64,000 nucleotides of DNA. Origin: Montanilutibacter psychrotolerans (GTDB lineage Bacteria; Pseudomonadota; Gammaproteobacteria; Xanthomonadales; Xanthomonadaceae). Where the stretch lies: positions 1 through 64,000 of the forward strand of contig NZ_RIBS01000012.1 in NCBI RefSeq assembly GCF_003719825.1, written 5' to 3'. Made by a program: the position numbers and the translations under genes. The stretch's first letter is position 1; each line of letters opens with the position of its first letter. This document shows, in pieces, positions 40,790-48,589 of the stretch. The notes below the pieces were generated by a model, which saw nothing but the letters and a program-made list of their open reading frames with translations, was not told where the DNA came from and searched no databases.

Positions 40790-41878
40790 ATGAAGATCCG
40801 CTTGTTGAGCACCGCATTGCTGGCGGGCCTGGCCTTTGCTCAGTCGGCCAGCGCGCAGGATTTCGACGACCGCTGGTACGTTACCGGCTCGGTCGGCATG
40901 AACATCCAGGACAACGACCGTGGCACCCGTAATGCACCGTTTGTCGGCCTGGGCCTGGGCAAGTTCGTTTCCCAGAACTGGTCGATCGACGGTGAGCTGA
41001 ACTATCAGAACCCGCACAACGACGCCAACCAGAACCTGAACTGGAGCCAGTACGGCATCTCGTTGGATGCGCGCCGCCACTTCATCACCGAAGGCCGTGG
41101 CTGGAACCCGTACGTGCTGATGGGCCTGGGCTACCAGCGCTCCGAGGAAGAGTTCGACGCGTTCCCGAACCCGGTTTCGCCGGGCGAGCGTGAAGACGGC
41201 AACCTCGCCGCCAAGGTCGGCGTCGGCCTGCAGACCGACCTCGGTCGCGTTGGCATGCGCACCGAGCTGGCCTACCGCGCCGATTTCGACGACACCAGCG
41301 TCCATGCTGTCGACGAAGACCACTTCGGTGACATCCTGGCTTCGGTCGGCGTCGTGATCCCGCTGGGTCCGGAAGCTTCGGCCCCGGCGCCGGCTGCTCC
41401 GGCCGCTGCCAACTGCGCGGACATGGACGACGACGGTGACGGCGTCAACAACTGCAACGACAAGTGCCCGGGTTCGCAGTCGGGTCAGACGATCGGTCCG
41501 GACGGTTGCCCGGTTCCCGTGACGATCGACCTGAAGGGCGTGAACTTCGACTTCGACAAGTCGACGCTGCGTCCGGACGCGATTGCCATCCTCAACGAGG
41601 CGATCGAGATCCTGAAGCGTTACCCGGAGCTGAAGGTCGAAGTGGCCGGTCACACCGACTCGAAGGGCACCGACGCGTACAACCAGGCCCTGTCGGAGCG
41701 TCGCTCGCGCGCCGTGTACGACTACCTGACCAGCAATGGCGTTGACGCCTCGCGTCTGGCCGGTCCGAACGGTTACGGCGAGAGCCGTCCGATCGCGCCG
41801 AACCAGAACGACGACGGTTCGGACAATCCGGAAGGCCGTGCGCGCAACCGCCGCACCGAGCTGAACGTCCAGAACTAA
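40790..41878 (+). CDS. OmpA-family outer membrane protein, copy 2
   Basis: This 362-residue paralogue has the same order: signal peptide (…LAFAQSASA), barrel, Asp-rich Cys linker, OmpA/peptidoglycan-binding domain. A stretch of 229 bp (40201-40429 against 41583-41811) is identical between the two genes, including third codon positions. The barrel loops differ by substitutions and small indels, most clearly in the loop before DWFGDV/DHFGDI. GAAGGAG precedes the ATG. A recent tandem duplication or gene conversion is the simplest explanation. Confidence 0.93.
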   Translation: MKIRLLSTALLAGLAFAQSASAQDFDDRWYVTGSVGMNIQDNDRGTRNAPFVGLGLGKFVSQNWSIDGELNYQNPHNDANQNLNWSQYGISLDARRHFITEGRGWNPYVLMGLGYQRSEEEFDAFPNPVSPGEREDGNLAAKVGVGLQTDLGRVGMRTELAYRADFDDTSVHAVDEDHFGDILASVGVVIPLGPEASAPAPAAPAAANCADMDDDGDGVNNCNDKCPGSQSGQTIGPDGCPVPVTIDLKGVNFDFDKSTLRPDAIAILNEAIEILKRYPELKVEVAGHTDSKGTDAYNQALSERRSRAVYDYLTSNGVDASRLAGPNGYGESRPIAPNQNDDGSDNPEGRARNRRTELNVQN

Positions 41879-41919
41879 GCGTCAGTTGCGGGCTGCTCGC
41901 AGCCCGTTGCAATCCTCGG

Positions 41920-41951
41920 AAGCCCGGCCTTGTGCCGGGCTTTCGTTTTTT
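41920..41951 (+). terminator. Terminator of ompA copy 2
   Basis: AAGCCCGGC, loop CTTGT, GCCGGGCTT is a 9-bp stem followed by TCGTTTTTT; stronger than the copy 1 terminator and clearly related to it. Confidence 0.9.
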
Positions 41952-42038
41952 GCGCGCGCGCGTCCCGTTCAGTCGCGTCTCGGTTGTCGGTTGTGGGGCC
42001 GGCGCCTACACTCGTTCTGTCTTGCCAGAGGATTCACC

Positions 42039-42608
42039 ATGCGCCGCGCCGCCATCGCCATCAGCCTCATGTTTGTCGCCGCGTCCGCGCAGGCTCAGGT
42101 TCCCAGCCAGTGCGCCTCGTTGAGCCAGGCAATGCCGGTGCAACCGACCGTGTTCGCGCCGGTGGCCGAAGAACTTGTGACACCGCGCCATCAGCTGGGT
42201 GCTCCCAGTGGCGTGCTGGCGCAGGCGTTCGACGAAGCGCTGTCCGTCGACCAGGTCCTGCTGCGCATCCGAATCGAGGCCTGCACGGCGACCGCGATGG
42301 CGACCCCTCCGGCCTCCCCGGGCACCCTCCCGGCCTCCACCGATCCTGCCGCCTACAAGCCGCAGACCCAGTACGACAACACGCCGTGGCGGTTCGACAT
42401 GAACCAGAATGGCAAGCGCATGACCGCCGACGAATTCAGTGCCTGGATGGAAGCGCGCGGCGTGCGCGTGGCCAAGGGCGCTCCGAAGCCGGCAGCGGCG
42501 CCGGCCGATGCCGTGCCGGGTACTACACCGTCGGCCGAGGTCGCCCCGGGTACGCCTCCGGCCGTCGAAGCGCCGGTCGCACCGCCGCAGGCGCCCAAGG
42601 GTCAGTGA
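42039..42608 (+). CDS. Small secreted Pro/Ala-rich protein, function unknown
   Basis: The 189-residue product has a signal peptide (MRRAAIAISLMFVAASAQAQ) with an AQA cleavage site. The mature part has a helical segment, then TPWRFDMNQNGKRMTADEFSAW (split here: TPWRFDMNQNGK, RMTADEFSAW) followed by MEARGVRVAKG, a stretch that looks conserved, and an Ala/Pro/Val-rich C-terminal tail of about 45 residues. MNQNGKRMTADEF recalls an EF-hand-like loop but lacks a full set of Asp/Glu ligands. I do not know its function; periplasmic location is inferred. Confidence 0.75.
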   Translation: MRRAAIAISLMFVAASAQAQVPSQCASLSQAMPVQPTVFAPVAEELVTPRHQLGAPSGVLAQAFDEALSVDQVLLRIRIEACTATAMATPPASPGTLPASTDPAAYKPQTQYDNTPWRFDMNQNGKRMTADEFSAWMEARGVRVAKGAPKPAAAPADAVPGTTPSAEVAPGTPPAVEAPVAPPQAPKGQ

Positions 42609-42621
42609 CGGCACCGGACCG

Positions 42622-43638
42622 GTGAGCGGGCGCCGACCTCCCGGCGCGCGCCCCCCACGGCGCCGCCGCGACGCAGCCTCGGGCGAGCGCGACCTGCCGC
42701 CCGCGACCGCGGTTCCCAGGAAGACACCGAAACCAGCACCCTCAACCGGAACGGCGACGATCCGGAGCGCAGAGGCGCGTCCGGAGCGCCGCGTCGTCCG
42801 CGCGGGTGCCGGTGGCCGAGCCGCATCCGGTGGCACAGCGCGGTCGGTCGATCGTGATGCGACCACACCGCGCCATGGTCTGGCGCGCGTGCTGTCCAAG
42901 CAGGGGCTGTGTTCCCGCACCGAAGCCGCGAACTGGGTGCGTGCCGGGCGAGTCAGTGTCGATGGGCGCGTGGTGAACAACCCCGAGTATCCGATCCTCC
43001 GCGACCGGCATCGCATCGCCGTGGACGGGCGCGCAATCGACGACGTGCGACGCCGCTACCTGCTGCTCAACAAGCCGCGCGGCCTGGTCACCACGGCAAG
43101 CGACGAACGCGGGCGCGAGACGGTCTATCGCTGTTTCGACGGCGCCGGCCTGCCGTGGCTGGCCCCTGTCGGACGGCTGGACAAGGCCAGCGAAGGGCTG
43201 CTGTTGTTCTGCAACGACCCGGAGTGGGCCGCGCGCATCGGCGATCCCGATCACGGACCGGACAAGACGTATCACGTGCAGGTCGATCGTGTGCCCGATG
43301 ACGCGCTGCTGGCGGCGCTGAGCGATGGCATCGACAGCGAGGGTGAGCGGCTGCGCGCCACATCGGCCAGCGTGTTGCGTGCCGGCGAGAAGAACGCGTG
43401 GCTGGAGATCGTGCTCGACGAGGGACGCAACCGGCAGATCCGCCGTCTGCTGGCGGCGTTCGACGTGGCCGTGCTGCGGCTGGTCCGCGTGGCGATTGGT
43501 GGGCTGATGCTTGGTGGGTTGGGCAAAGGTCAGTGGCGCGAACTGACGGACGAGGAAGTCGTCGCGCTGGCAACGCCGTCGCGCCGGGACCGCTCAGACG
43601 GCGGCCCTGCGTCCGGACACCCATTCCCGATGCCGTGA
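42622..43638 (+). CDS. RsuA/RluB-family rRNA pseudouridine synthase with long basic N terminus
   Basis: The enzyme isomerises a specific rRNA uridine. An S4 domain (HGLARVLSKQGLCSRTEAANW, given as HGLARVLSKQGL and following) precedes the synthase domain with catalytic Asp187 in GRLDKASEGLLL and the C-terminal LDEGRNRQIRRLL motif. From GTG 42622 the protein has 338 residues, of which about 80 at the N terminus are Arg/Pro/Ala-rich and unlike the catalytic part. No ATG occurs in frame and no good Shine-Dalgarno is visible, so the start is uncertain. It may be RluB or RluE/F-like; I cannot fix the target. Confidence 0.82.
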   Translation: MSGRRPPGARPPRRRRDAASGERDLPPATAVPRKTPKPAPSTGTATIRSAEARPERRVVRAGAGGRAASGGTARSVDRDATTPRHGLARVLSKQGLCSRTEAANWVRAGRVSVDGRVVNNPEYPILRDRHRIAVDGRAIDDVRRRYLLLNKPRGLVTTASDERGRETVYRCFDGAGLPWLAPVGRLDKASEGLLLFCNDPEWAARIGDPDHGPDKTYHVQVDRVPDDALLAALSDGIDSEGERLRATSASVLRAGEKNAWLEIVLDEGRNRQIRRLLAAFDVAVLRLVRVAIGGLMLGGLGKGQWRELTDEEVVALATPSRRDRSDGGPASGHPFPMP

Positions 43639-43677
43639 CGCAGCGCTGCGCACGCACCTCCGACGTGACGGCAACCG

Positions 43678-43705
43678 GCAACGGCGCGCGCAGGCACGCC
43701 GTTGC
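43678..43705. terminator. Hairpin between convergent pseudouridine synthase and kbl genes
   Basis: GCAACGGCG and CGCCGTTGC form a 9-bp stem with a 10-base loop, in the 87-bp gap between two convergent genes. No T run on either strand. Confidence 0.45.
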
Positions 43706-43725
43706 ACGGTGCATCCAGCGAAGAC

Positions 43726-44919
43726 TCAGGCCTTGATGACGCCTAGCTCGCGGCCGATCTTGATGAACGCGGCGATTGCGCGGTCGAGGTGCTCGCGCGT
43801 ATGCGCGGCGCTCATCTGCGTGCGGATGCGCGCCTGGCCTTGCGGCACCACTGGGAAGAAGAAGCCGATCGCGTAGATGCCTTCTTCCAGCAGACGCTGG
43901 GCGAACTTCTGCGCCAGCGGCGCGTCGTACAGCATCACCGGGCTGATCGGATGCACACCGGGTTTGATGTCGAAGCCGGCGGCGGTCATCTGCTCGCGGA
44001 AATACGCGGTATTGGCCGCCAACCGTTCGCGCAGTTCACCGGCCGAGGACAGCATGTCGAACGCCTTGATGCCCGCAGCCACCACGTGCGGCGGCAGCGA
44101 GTTCGAGAACAGGTAAGGGCGCGAACGCTGGCGCAGCATTTCGATCACTTCGCGCTTGCCGGTGGTGAAACCGCCGAGCGCACCGCCCATGGCCTTGCCC
44201 AGCGTACCAGTGAAGATGTCGATCCGATCCATCACTCCCTTGACCTCGGCCGAGCCGCGGCCGTTGGCACCAAGGAAGCCGGTGGCGTGGCATTCGTCGA
44301 TGTGCACCAGCGCGCCGTACTTGCGCGCCAGGGCGGTGATTTCATCGAGCGGGGCGATGAAGCCGTCCATCGAGAACACGCCATCGGAGGTGATCATCTT
44401 GGTCTTGCAGCCGGCCGCGTCAGCCGCTTGCAGCTGCGCTTCCAGGTCGGCCATGTCGCAGTTGGCGTAGCGAAAGCGTTTGGCCTTGCACAGGCGCACA
44501 CCGTCGATGATCGAGGCGTGGTTGAGTGCATCGGAGATGATGGCGTCGTTCTCGCCGAGCAGCGGCTCGAACAATCCACCGTTCGCATCGAAGCACGCGG
44601 CGTAGAGGATGGTGTCTTCGGTGCCGAAGAAGTCGGCGATGGTCTGCTCGAGCTGCTTGTGGAGATCCTGGGTGCCGCAGATGAAGCGCACCGACGCCAT
44701 GCCGAAGCCGTGGCTGTCGAGCGCGTCCTTCGCCGCCTGGATCACGTCCGGATGGTCGGCCAGGCCCAGGTAGTTGTTGGCGCAGAAGTTCAGCACCGTG
44801 CGGCCGTCCTCGAGCGTGATCTCGGCCGACTGCGGGCTGGTGATGACGCGCTCGGACTTGAACAGCCCCTGTGCACGGATGTTGTCGAGTTCTTCGGCGT
44901 AGCGTTGGGTCAGGGACAT
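43726..44919 (-). CDS. kbl: 2-amino-3-ketobutyrate coenzyme A ligase (glycine C-acetyltransferase)
   Basis: Kbl converts 2-amino-3-oxobutyrate and CoA to glycine and acetyl-CoA, the second step of threonine breakdown. The 397-residue alpha-oxoamine-synthase-family protein carries the PLP Lys242 in [11 protein letters not shown], the His of IDECHATGF, and [14 protein letters not shown] near the N terminus. [11 protein letters not shown] is taken as the start; the open frame extends 13 codons further. It lies 130 bp downstream of tdh on the same strand, with a REP-like pair between. Confidence 0.95.
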   Translation of the reverse strand: MSLTQRYAEELDNIRAQGLFKSERVITSPQSAEITLEDGRTVLNFCANNYLGLADHPDVIQAAKDALDSHGFGMASVRFICGTQDLHKQLEQTIADFFGTEDTILYAACFDANGGLFEPLLGENDAIISDALNHASIIDGVRLCKAKRFRYANCDMADLEAQLQAADAAGCKTKMITSDGVFSMDGFIAPLDEITALARKYGALVHIDECHATGFLGANGRGSAEVKGVMDRIDIFTGTLGKAMGGALGGFTTGKREVIEMLRQRSRPYLFSNSLPPHVVAAGIKAFDMLSSAGELRERLAANTAYFREQMTAAGFDIKPGVHPISPVMLYDAPLAQKFAQRLLEEGIYAIGFFFPVVPQGQARIRTQMSAAHTREHLDRAIAAFIKIGRELGVIKA

Positions 44920-44928
44920 GGAGGATTC

Positions 44929-45023
44929 CGTAGGGTGGGCCCCGGCCCACCGAATCAATGAGGTGGCGGGTGAGGCCGTCGAATCTGGAGGTTGACGATG
45001 GCGGGCCAGGGCCCGCCCTACGC
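44929..45023. repeat. REP-like inverted pair (BIME-type) between tdh and kbl
   Basis: Left arm CGTAGGGTGGGCCCCGGCCC (44929-44948, plus ACC) and right arm GGCGGGCCAGGGCCCGCC (45000-45017, plus CTACGC) are inverted copies of CGTAGGG-Y-GGGCC. Each arm is itself a hairpin (GTGGGCC/GGCCCAC; GGCGGGCC/GGCCCGCC). A 48-bp spacer separates them. This is the layout of repetitive extragenic palindromes mobilised by RAYT transposases. Confidence 0.75.
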
Positions 45024-45049
45024 ACTTTCGCGGACCGAAGTCCCGTGGC

Positions 45050-46087
45050 TCAGTTCCAGCTCAGCACGACCTTGCCGGCCTTGCCTGCTTCCATCAGGTC
45101 GAAGCCCTGCTGGAAGTCGTTGATGGGCAGCTGGTGGGTGAGCACCTTGCCCAGCGGGAAACCACCGAGCACGAGCTGGGTCATCTTGTACCAGGTCTCG
45201 TACATCTTCCGGCCGTAGATGCCGTGCAGGGTCAGGCCCTTGAAGATGATCTTGTCCCAGTCTGCGCCGGCGCCCTTGGGCATGATGCCGAGCATCGCGA
45301 TCTTGCCGCCGTGGTACATGCAATCGAGCATGTCGTTGAACGCGCGCGGGTTGCCGCTCATTTCCAGGCCGACGTCGAAGCCTTCCATGTGCAGGTCGTT
45401 CATGACGTCCTTGAGCGACTGGTTGGCGACGTTGACCACGCGCGTGGCGCCCATGTCGGCGGCCAGCTTGAGGCGGTAGTCGTTGACGTCGGTGACCACC
45501 ACGTTGCGCGCGCCGATGTGCTTGCAGATGCCCGCGGCAACGATGCCGATCGGGCCGGCGCCGGTGATCAGCACGTCCTCGCCCACGACATCGAACTCCA
45601 GCGCGCAGTGCGCGGCATTGCCGAAGGGATCGAAGAAGGCGGCCAGTTCGCTGGGGATCTGGTCCGGGATCGGCCACAGGTTGCTGGCCGGCATCACGAT
45701 GTATTCGGCGAACGCGCCATGGCGGTTGACGCCGATGCCGACGGTGTTGGGGCACAGGTGCTGGCGACCGCCGCGGCAATTGCGGCAATGGCCGCAGACG
45801 ATGTGGCCTTCGGCGGAAACGCGCTGGCCGAGCTTGTAGCCGGTCACGCCGGCACCGAGCTCGACCACCCGGCCGACGAATTCGTGGCCGATCACCAGGC
45901 CCGGCTTGATGGTGCGCTGGCTCCACTCGTCCCACAGGTAGATGTGCAGGTCGGTGCCGCAGATCGCGGTCTTCTCCAGCTTGACCAGGACTTCGTTCGG
46001 GCCGGGTGCCGGCACCGGAACTTCTTCCATCCAGATGCCCTTGCCGGCTTCGCGCTTCACCAGCGCCTTCATCATCGTTTGGGTCAT
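45050..46087 (-). CDS. tdh: L-threonine 3-dehydrogenase
   Basis: Tdh oxidises threonine to 2-amino-3-oxobutyrate with NAD. The 345-residue medium-chain dehydrogenase has catalytic zinc ligands C43, H68 and E69 ([13 protein letters not shown]), four structural-zinc Cys at 98, 101, 104 and 112, and a Rossmann motif [11 protein letters not shown]. The start MTQTMMKAL has AAGGCAG upstream; later Met codons at positions 5 and 6 are alternatives that match shorter homologues. tdh-kbl is a common operon order; here the pair supplies glycine from threonine. Confidence 0.95.
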   Translation of the reverse strand: MTQTMMKALVKREAGKGIWMEEVPVPAPGPNEVLVKLEKTAICGTDLHIYLWDEWSQRTIKPGLVIGHEFVGRVVELGAGVTGYKLGQRVSAEGHIVCGHCRNCRGGRQHLCPNTVGIGVNRHGAFAEYIVMPASNLWPIPDQIPSELAAFFDPFGNAAHCALEFDVVGEDVLITGAGPIGIVAAGICKHIGARNVVVTDVNDYRLKLAADMGATRVVNVANQSLKDVMNDLHMEGFDVGLEMSGNPRAFNDMLDCMYHGGKIAMLGIMPKGAGADWDKIIFKGLTLHGIYGRKMYETWYKMTQLVLGGFPLGKVLTHQLPINDFQQGFDLMEAGKAGKVVLSWN

Positions 46088-46243
46088 GTCGGGTCTGCCT
46101 TGTGGCGCGCCGTTTGACGGCGCGCGGAGCCTGCGGGGAAGGGCGGAATTATACGCGGCGGGCCCGGCCCGGCCCGTGCCGGGGTTTGCCGGCTGCGGCC
46201 GGCTCGCCTATCGTCTTGCCCTCCCTGGACCCCGGAAACCACC

Positions 46244-48394
46244 ATGCGACCACGCCTGCTTGCCCTGGCGCTGACCCTGTGCTGCGCGACAGCCAACGCC
46301 GACGAAGGCATGTGGATGCCGTCGCAATTGCCTTCGATCGCCAAGGAGCTGCGTGCCGCGGGATTCCAGGGCGACCCGGCCGCACTGGCCGAGTTGACGC
46401 GGCCGCCGATGAGCGCGGTGGTGTCGCTGTCGGGTTGCACCGCCAGCTTCGTGTCGCCCAAGGGCCTGGTGGTCACCAACCATCACTGTGCGTATGGCGC
46501 GATCCAGCTCAACTCGACGCCCGAACGCAACCTGATGGAAGCCGGCTTCAATGCCGGTGCGCTTGCGCAGGAAGTCTCGGCCGGGCCGGCGGCCCGCGTG
46601 CTGGTCACCACCGCGTTCGACAAGGTCAGCCAGCGCGTGCTGGACGCGGCGCGCGGCAAGCAGGGCAGGGCGTACTTCGACGCAATCGACGTGGCGACCA
46701 AGGCGATCGTGGCCGAGTGCGAGAGCGAGCCGGGCTATCGCTGCAGCGTCGCCAACATGTACTACGGCACCGACTTCTATCTGATCCGGCAGTTGGAACT
46801 GAAGGACATCCGGCTGGTGTACGCGCCGCCGGAGGCGATCGGCAACTACGGCGACGAGATCGACAACTTCATGTGGCCGCGCCACACCGGCGACTTTGCG
46901 TTCTATCGCGCCTACGTGGGCCGCGACGGCAAGCCGGCGGCGTACTCGCCCGACAACGTGCCGTACGCGCCACCGGCGCACCTGACGGTTTCCACCGATC
47001 CGGTGGCCGAAGGCGACTTCGCGATGGTCGCCGGTTATCCGGGCGTGACCTTCCGCCATCGGATGGCGTCGGAATTCCGCAACCAGATCGACTGGCAGCT
47101 GCCGTCGCGCGTTGGCCTGTTCGGCGCCATGATCAAGACGATCGAATCCGCTGCCGCGCCTGACGAGAACGCCAAGGTGCTGTATGCCTCGCAGGTGGCA
47201 AGCCTGAAAAACGGGCTCAAGCGCGCGCAGGGCGAGCTCGACGGATTGCGTCGCAGCGACGCGGTGCGCGTGCGCGGCCAGGACGAGGCGGCCATGCTGG
47301 CGTGGCTGGCTCGCCAGCCGGACGCGGCGGCGATCCAGGCCGACATCGCGGCCGCGCAGGCCGTACTGGATGGGGCCGCGGCGATGCGCGAGCGCGACCA
47401 GCTGATCGCCGCGATGCGTTCGCAGACGCAGCTGCTGCGTTCGGCCATCGGCCTGCAGCGCCTCGCGCTGGAGCGCGGCAAGCCCGATGCGCAACGCGAA
47501 TCGGGGTTCCAGCAGCGCGACGAGGCACTGATCGAGGCAACCCTGCGCCAGGTGCAGCGTCGCTACGCGCCGGCGGTGGAGAAGGCGTTGCTGGCCGACC
47601 TGCTGCGTCAGTACCAGGCCCTGCCGGCCGCGCAGCACGTGGCCGAGTTCGATGCGGTGTTCGGCACCACGCCGGCGCAGATCGACGAGCGCCTGGAGGC
47701 GTTGTACGCCGGAACGCGACTGGGCGACGAGGCCACGCGGATGGCGTTGATGTCGGCCGACGCGACCAGCCTGGCCGCGTCCACCGACACCCTGCTGAAA
47801 GCCGCCGCGCAACTGTTGCCGGCGACGCTGCGCCTGGAGGCCGAGAGCAAGGCCGAATCCGGTGAACTGCTGCGGCTGCGCCCGGCGTACATGCGTGCGC
47901 TGATCGGCTATCGCGATTCCCAGGGCCGCAAGGTCTATCCGGATGCGAACTCGACGCTGCGCGTGGGCTACGGCCGGGTCAGCGCGCTGGACGCGCGCGA
48001 TGCGGTCAGCTACCGACCGCTGACCACGGTCGCCGGCATCGCCCATAAGCACACCGGGCAGGCTCCCTTCGCAGCGCCGGCGCCGTTGCTGGCGGCCATC
48101 GCCAAGGGCGACTTCGGCAGCACCGCCGACGCCAAGCTGGGCACCCAGACGGTCGACTTCCTGACCAACCTCGACACCACCGGCGGCAACTCCGGTTCAC
48201 CGGTGCTCGATGCGCGCGGTCGCCTGATCGGCCTGAACTTCGACAGCAACTGGGAGGCCGTCAGCGCCAGCTGGATGTTCGATCCGCGCTACAAGCGCGC
48301 GATCCACGTCGACATGCGCTACCTGCGCTGGCTGTTGGCCAAGGTCTACCCGGCCCCGGCCCTGCTGCAGGAAATGAACCTGCCGGCAGAATAA
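46244..48394 (+). CDS. S46-family dipeptidyl-peptidase, DPP11-like (Ser at position 673 equivalent)
   Basis: The 716-residue precursor has a signal peptide (…ALTLCCATANA) and an S46 serine exopeptidase domain. The triad is H81 (TNHHCAYG), D217 (HTGDFAFYR) and S650 (GGNSGSPV). The residue 18 after the catalytic Ser, which sets P1 specificity (Arg/Ser in Asp/Glu-specific DPP11, Gly in DPP7), is Ser668 in NFDSNWEAV; the Phe two before it (P2 pocket) is kept. It releases dipeptides from peptide N termini in the periplasm or outside. Asp/Glu preference is inferred. Confidence 0.9.
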   Translation: MRPRLLALALTLCCATANADEGMWMPSQLPSIAKELRAAGFQGDPAALAELTRPPMSAVVSLSGCTASFVSPKGLVVTNHHCAYGAIQLNSTPERNLMEAGFNAGALAQEVSAGPAARVLVTTAFDKVSQRVLDAARGKQGRAYFDAIDVATKAIVAECESEPGYRCSVANMYYGTDFYLIRQLELKDIRLVYAPPEAIGNYGDEIDNFMWPRHTGDFAFYRAYVGRDGKPAAYSPDNVPYAPPAHLTVSTDPVAEGDFAMVAGYPGVTFRHRMASEFRNQIDWQLPSRVGLFGAMIKTIESAAAPDENAKVLYASQVASLKNGLKRAQGELDGLRRSDAVRVRGQDEAAMLAWLARQPDAAAIQADIAAAQAVLDGAAAMRERDQLIAAMRSQTQLLRSAIGLQRLALERGKPDAQRESGFQQRDEALIEATLRQVQRRYAPAVEKALLADLLRQYQALPAAQHVAEFDAVFGTTPAQIDERLEALYAGTRLGDEATRMALMSADATSLAASTDTLLKAAAQLLPATLRLEAESKAESGELLRLRPAYMRALIGYRDSQGRKVYPDANSTLRVGYGRVSALDARDAVSYRPLTTVAGIAHKHTGQAPFAAPAPLLAAIAKGDFGSTADAKLGTQTVDFLTNLDTTGGNSGSPVLDARGRLIGLNFDSNWEAVSASWMFDPRYKRAIHVDMRYLRWLLAKVYPAPALLQEMNLPAE

Positions 48395-48589
48395 GGCGCC
48401 GCCGGGTCGACACGGGCTCCGGCCCCAGGCGCCCCCCGGCTGTCCGTTTCGGTCGCTCGCCCTGGCGCGCGCGGCCGGGTCCCGTCCCACACCCAATCCC
48501 TCCGGCCGCTGGACCCTGACTATCGACAGGGTGGCGTTCCGGCCACAGCGGCTAAACTCGGGCGCTGACTTTTGCGAGGAGCATGCGCG

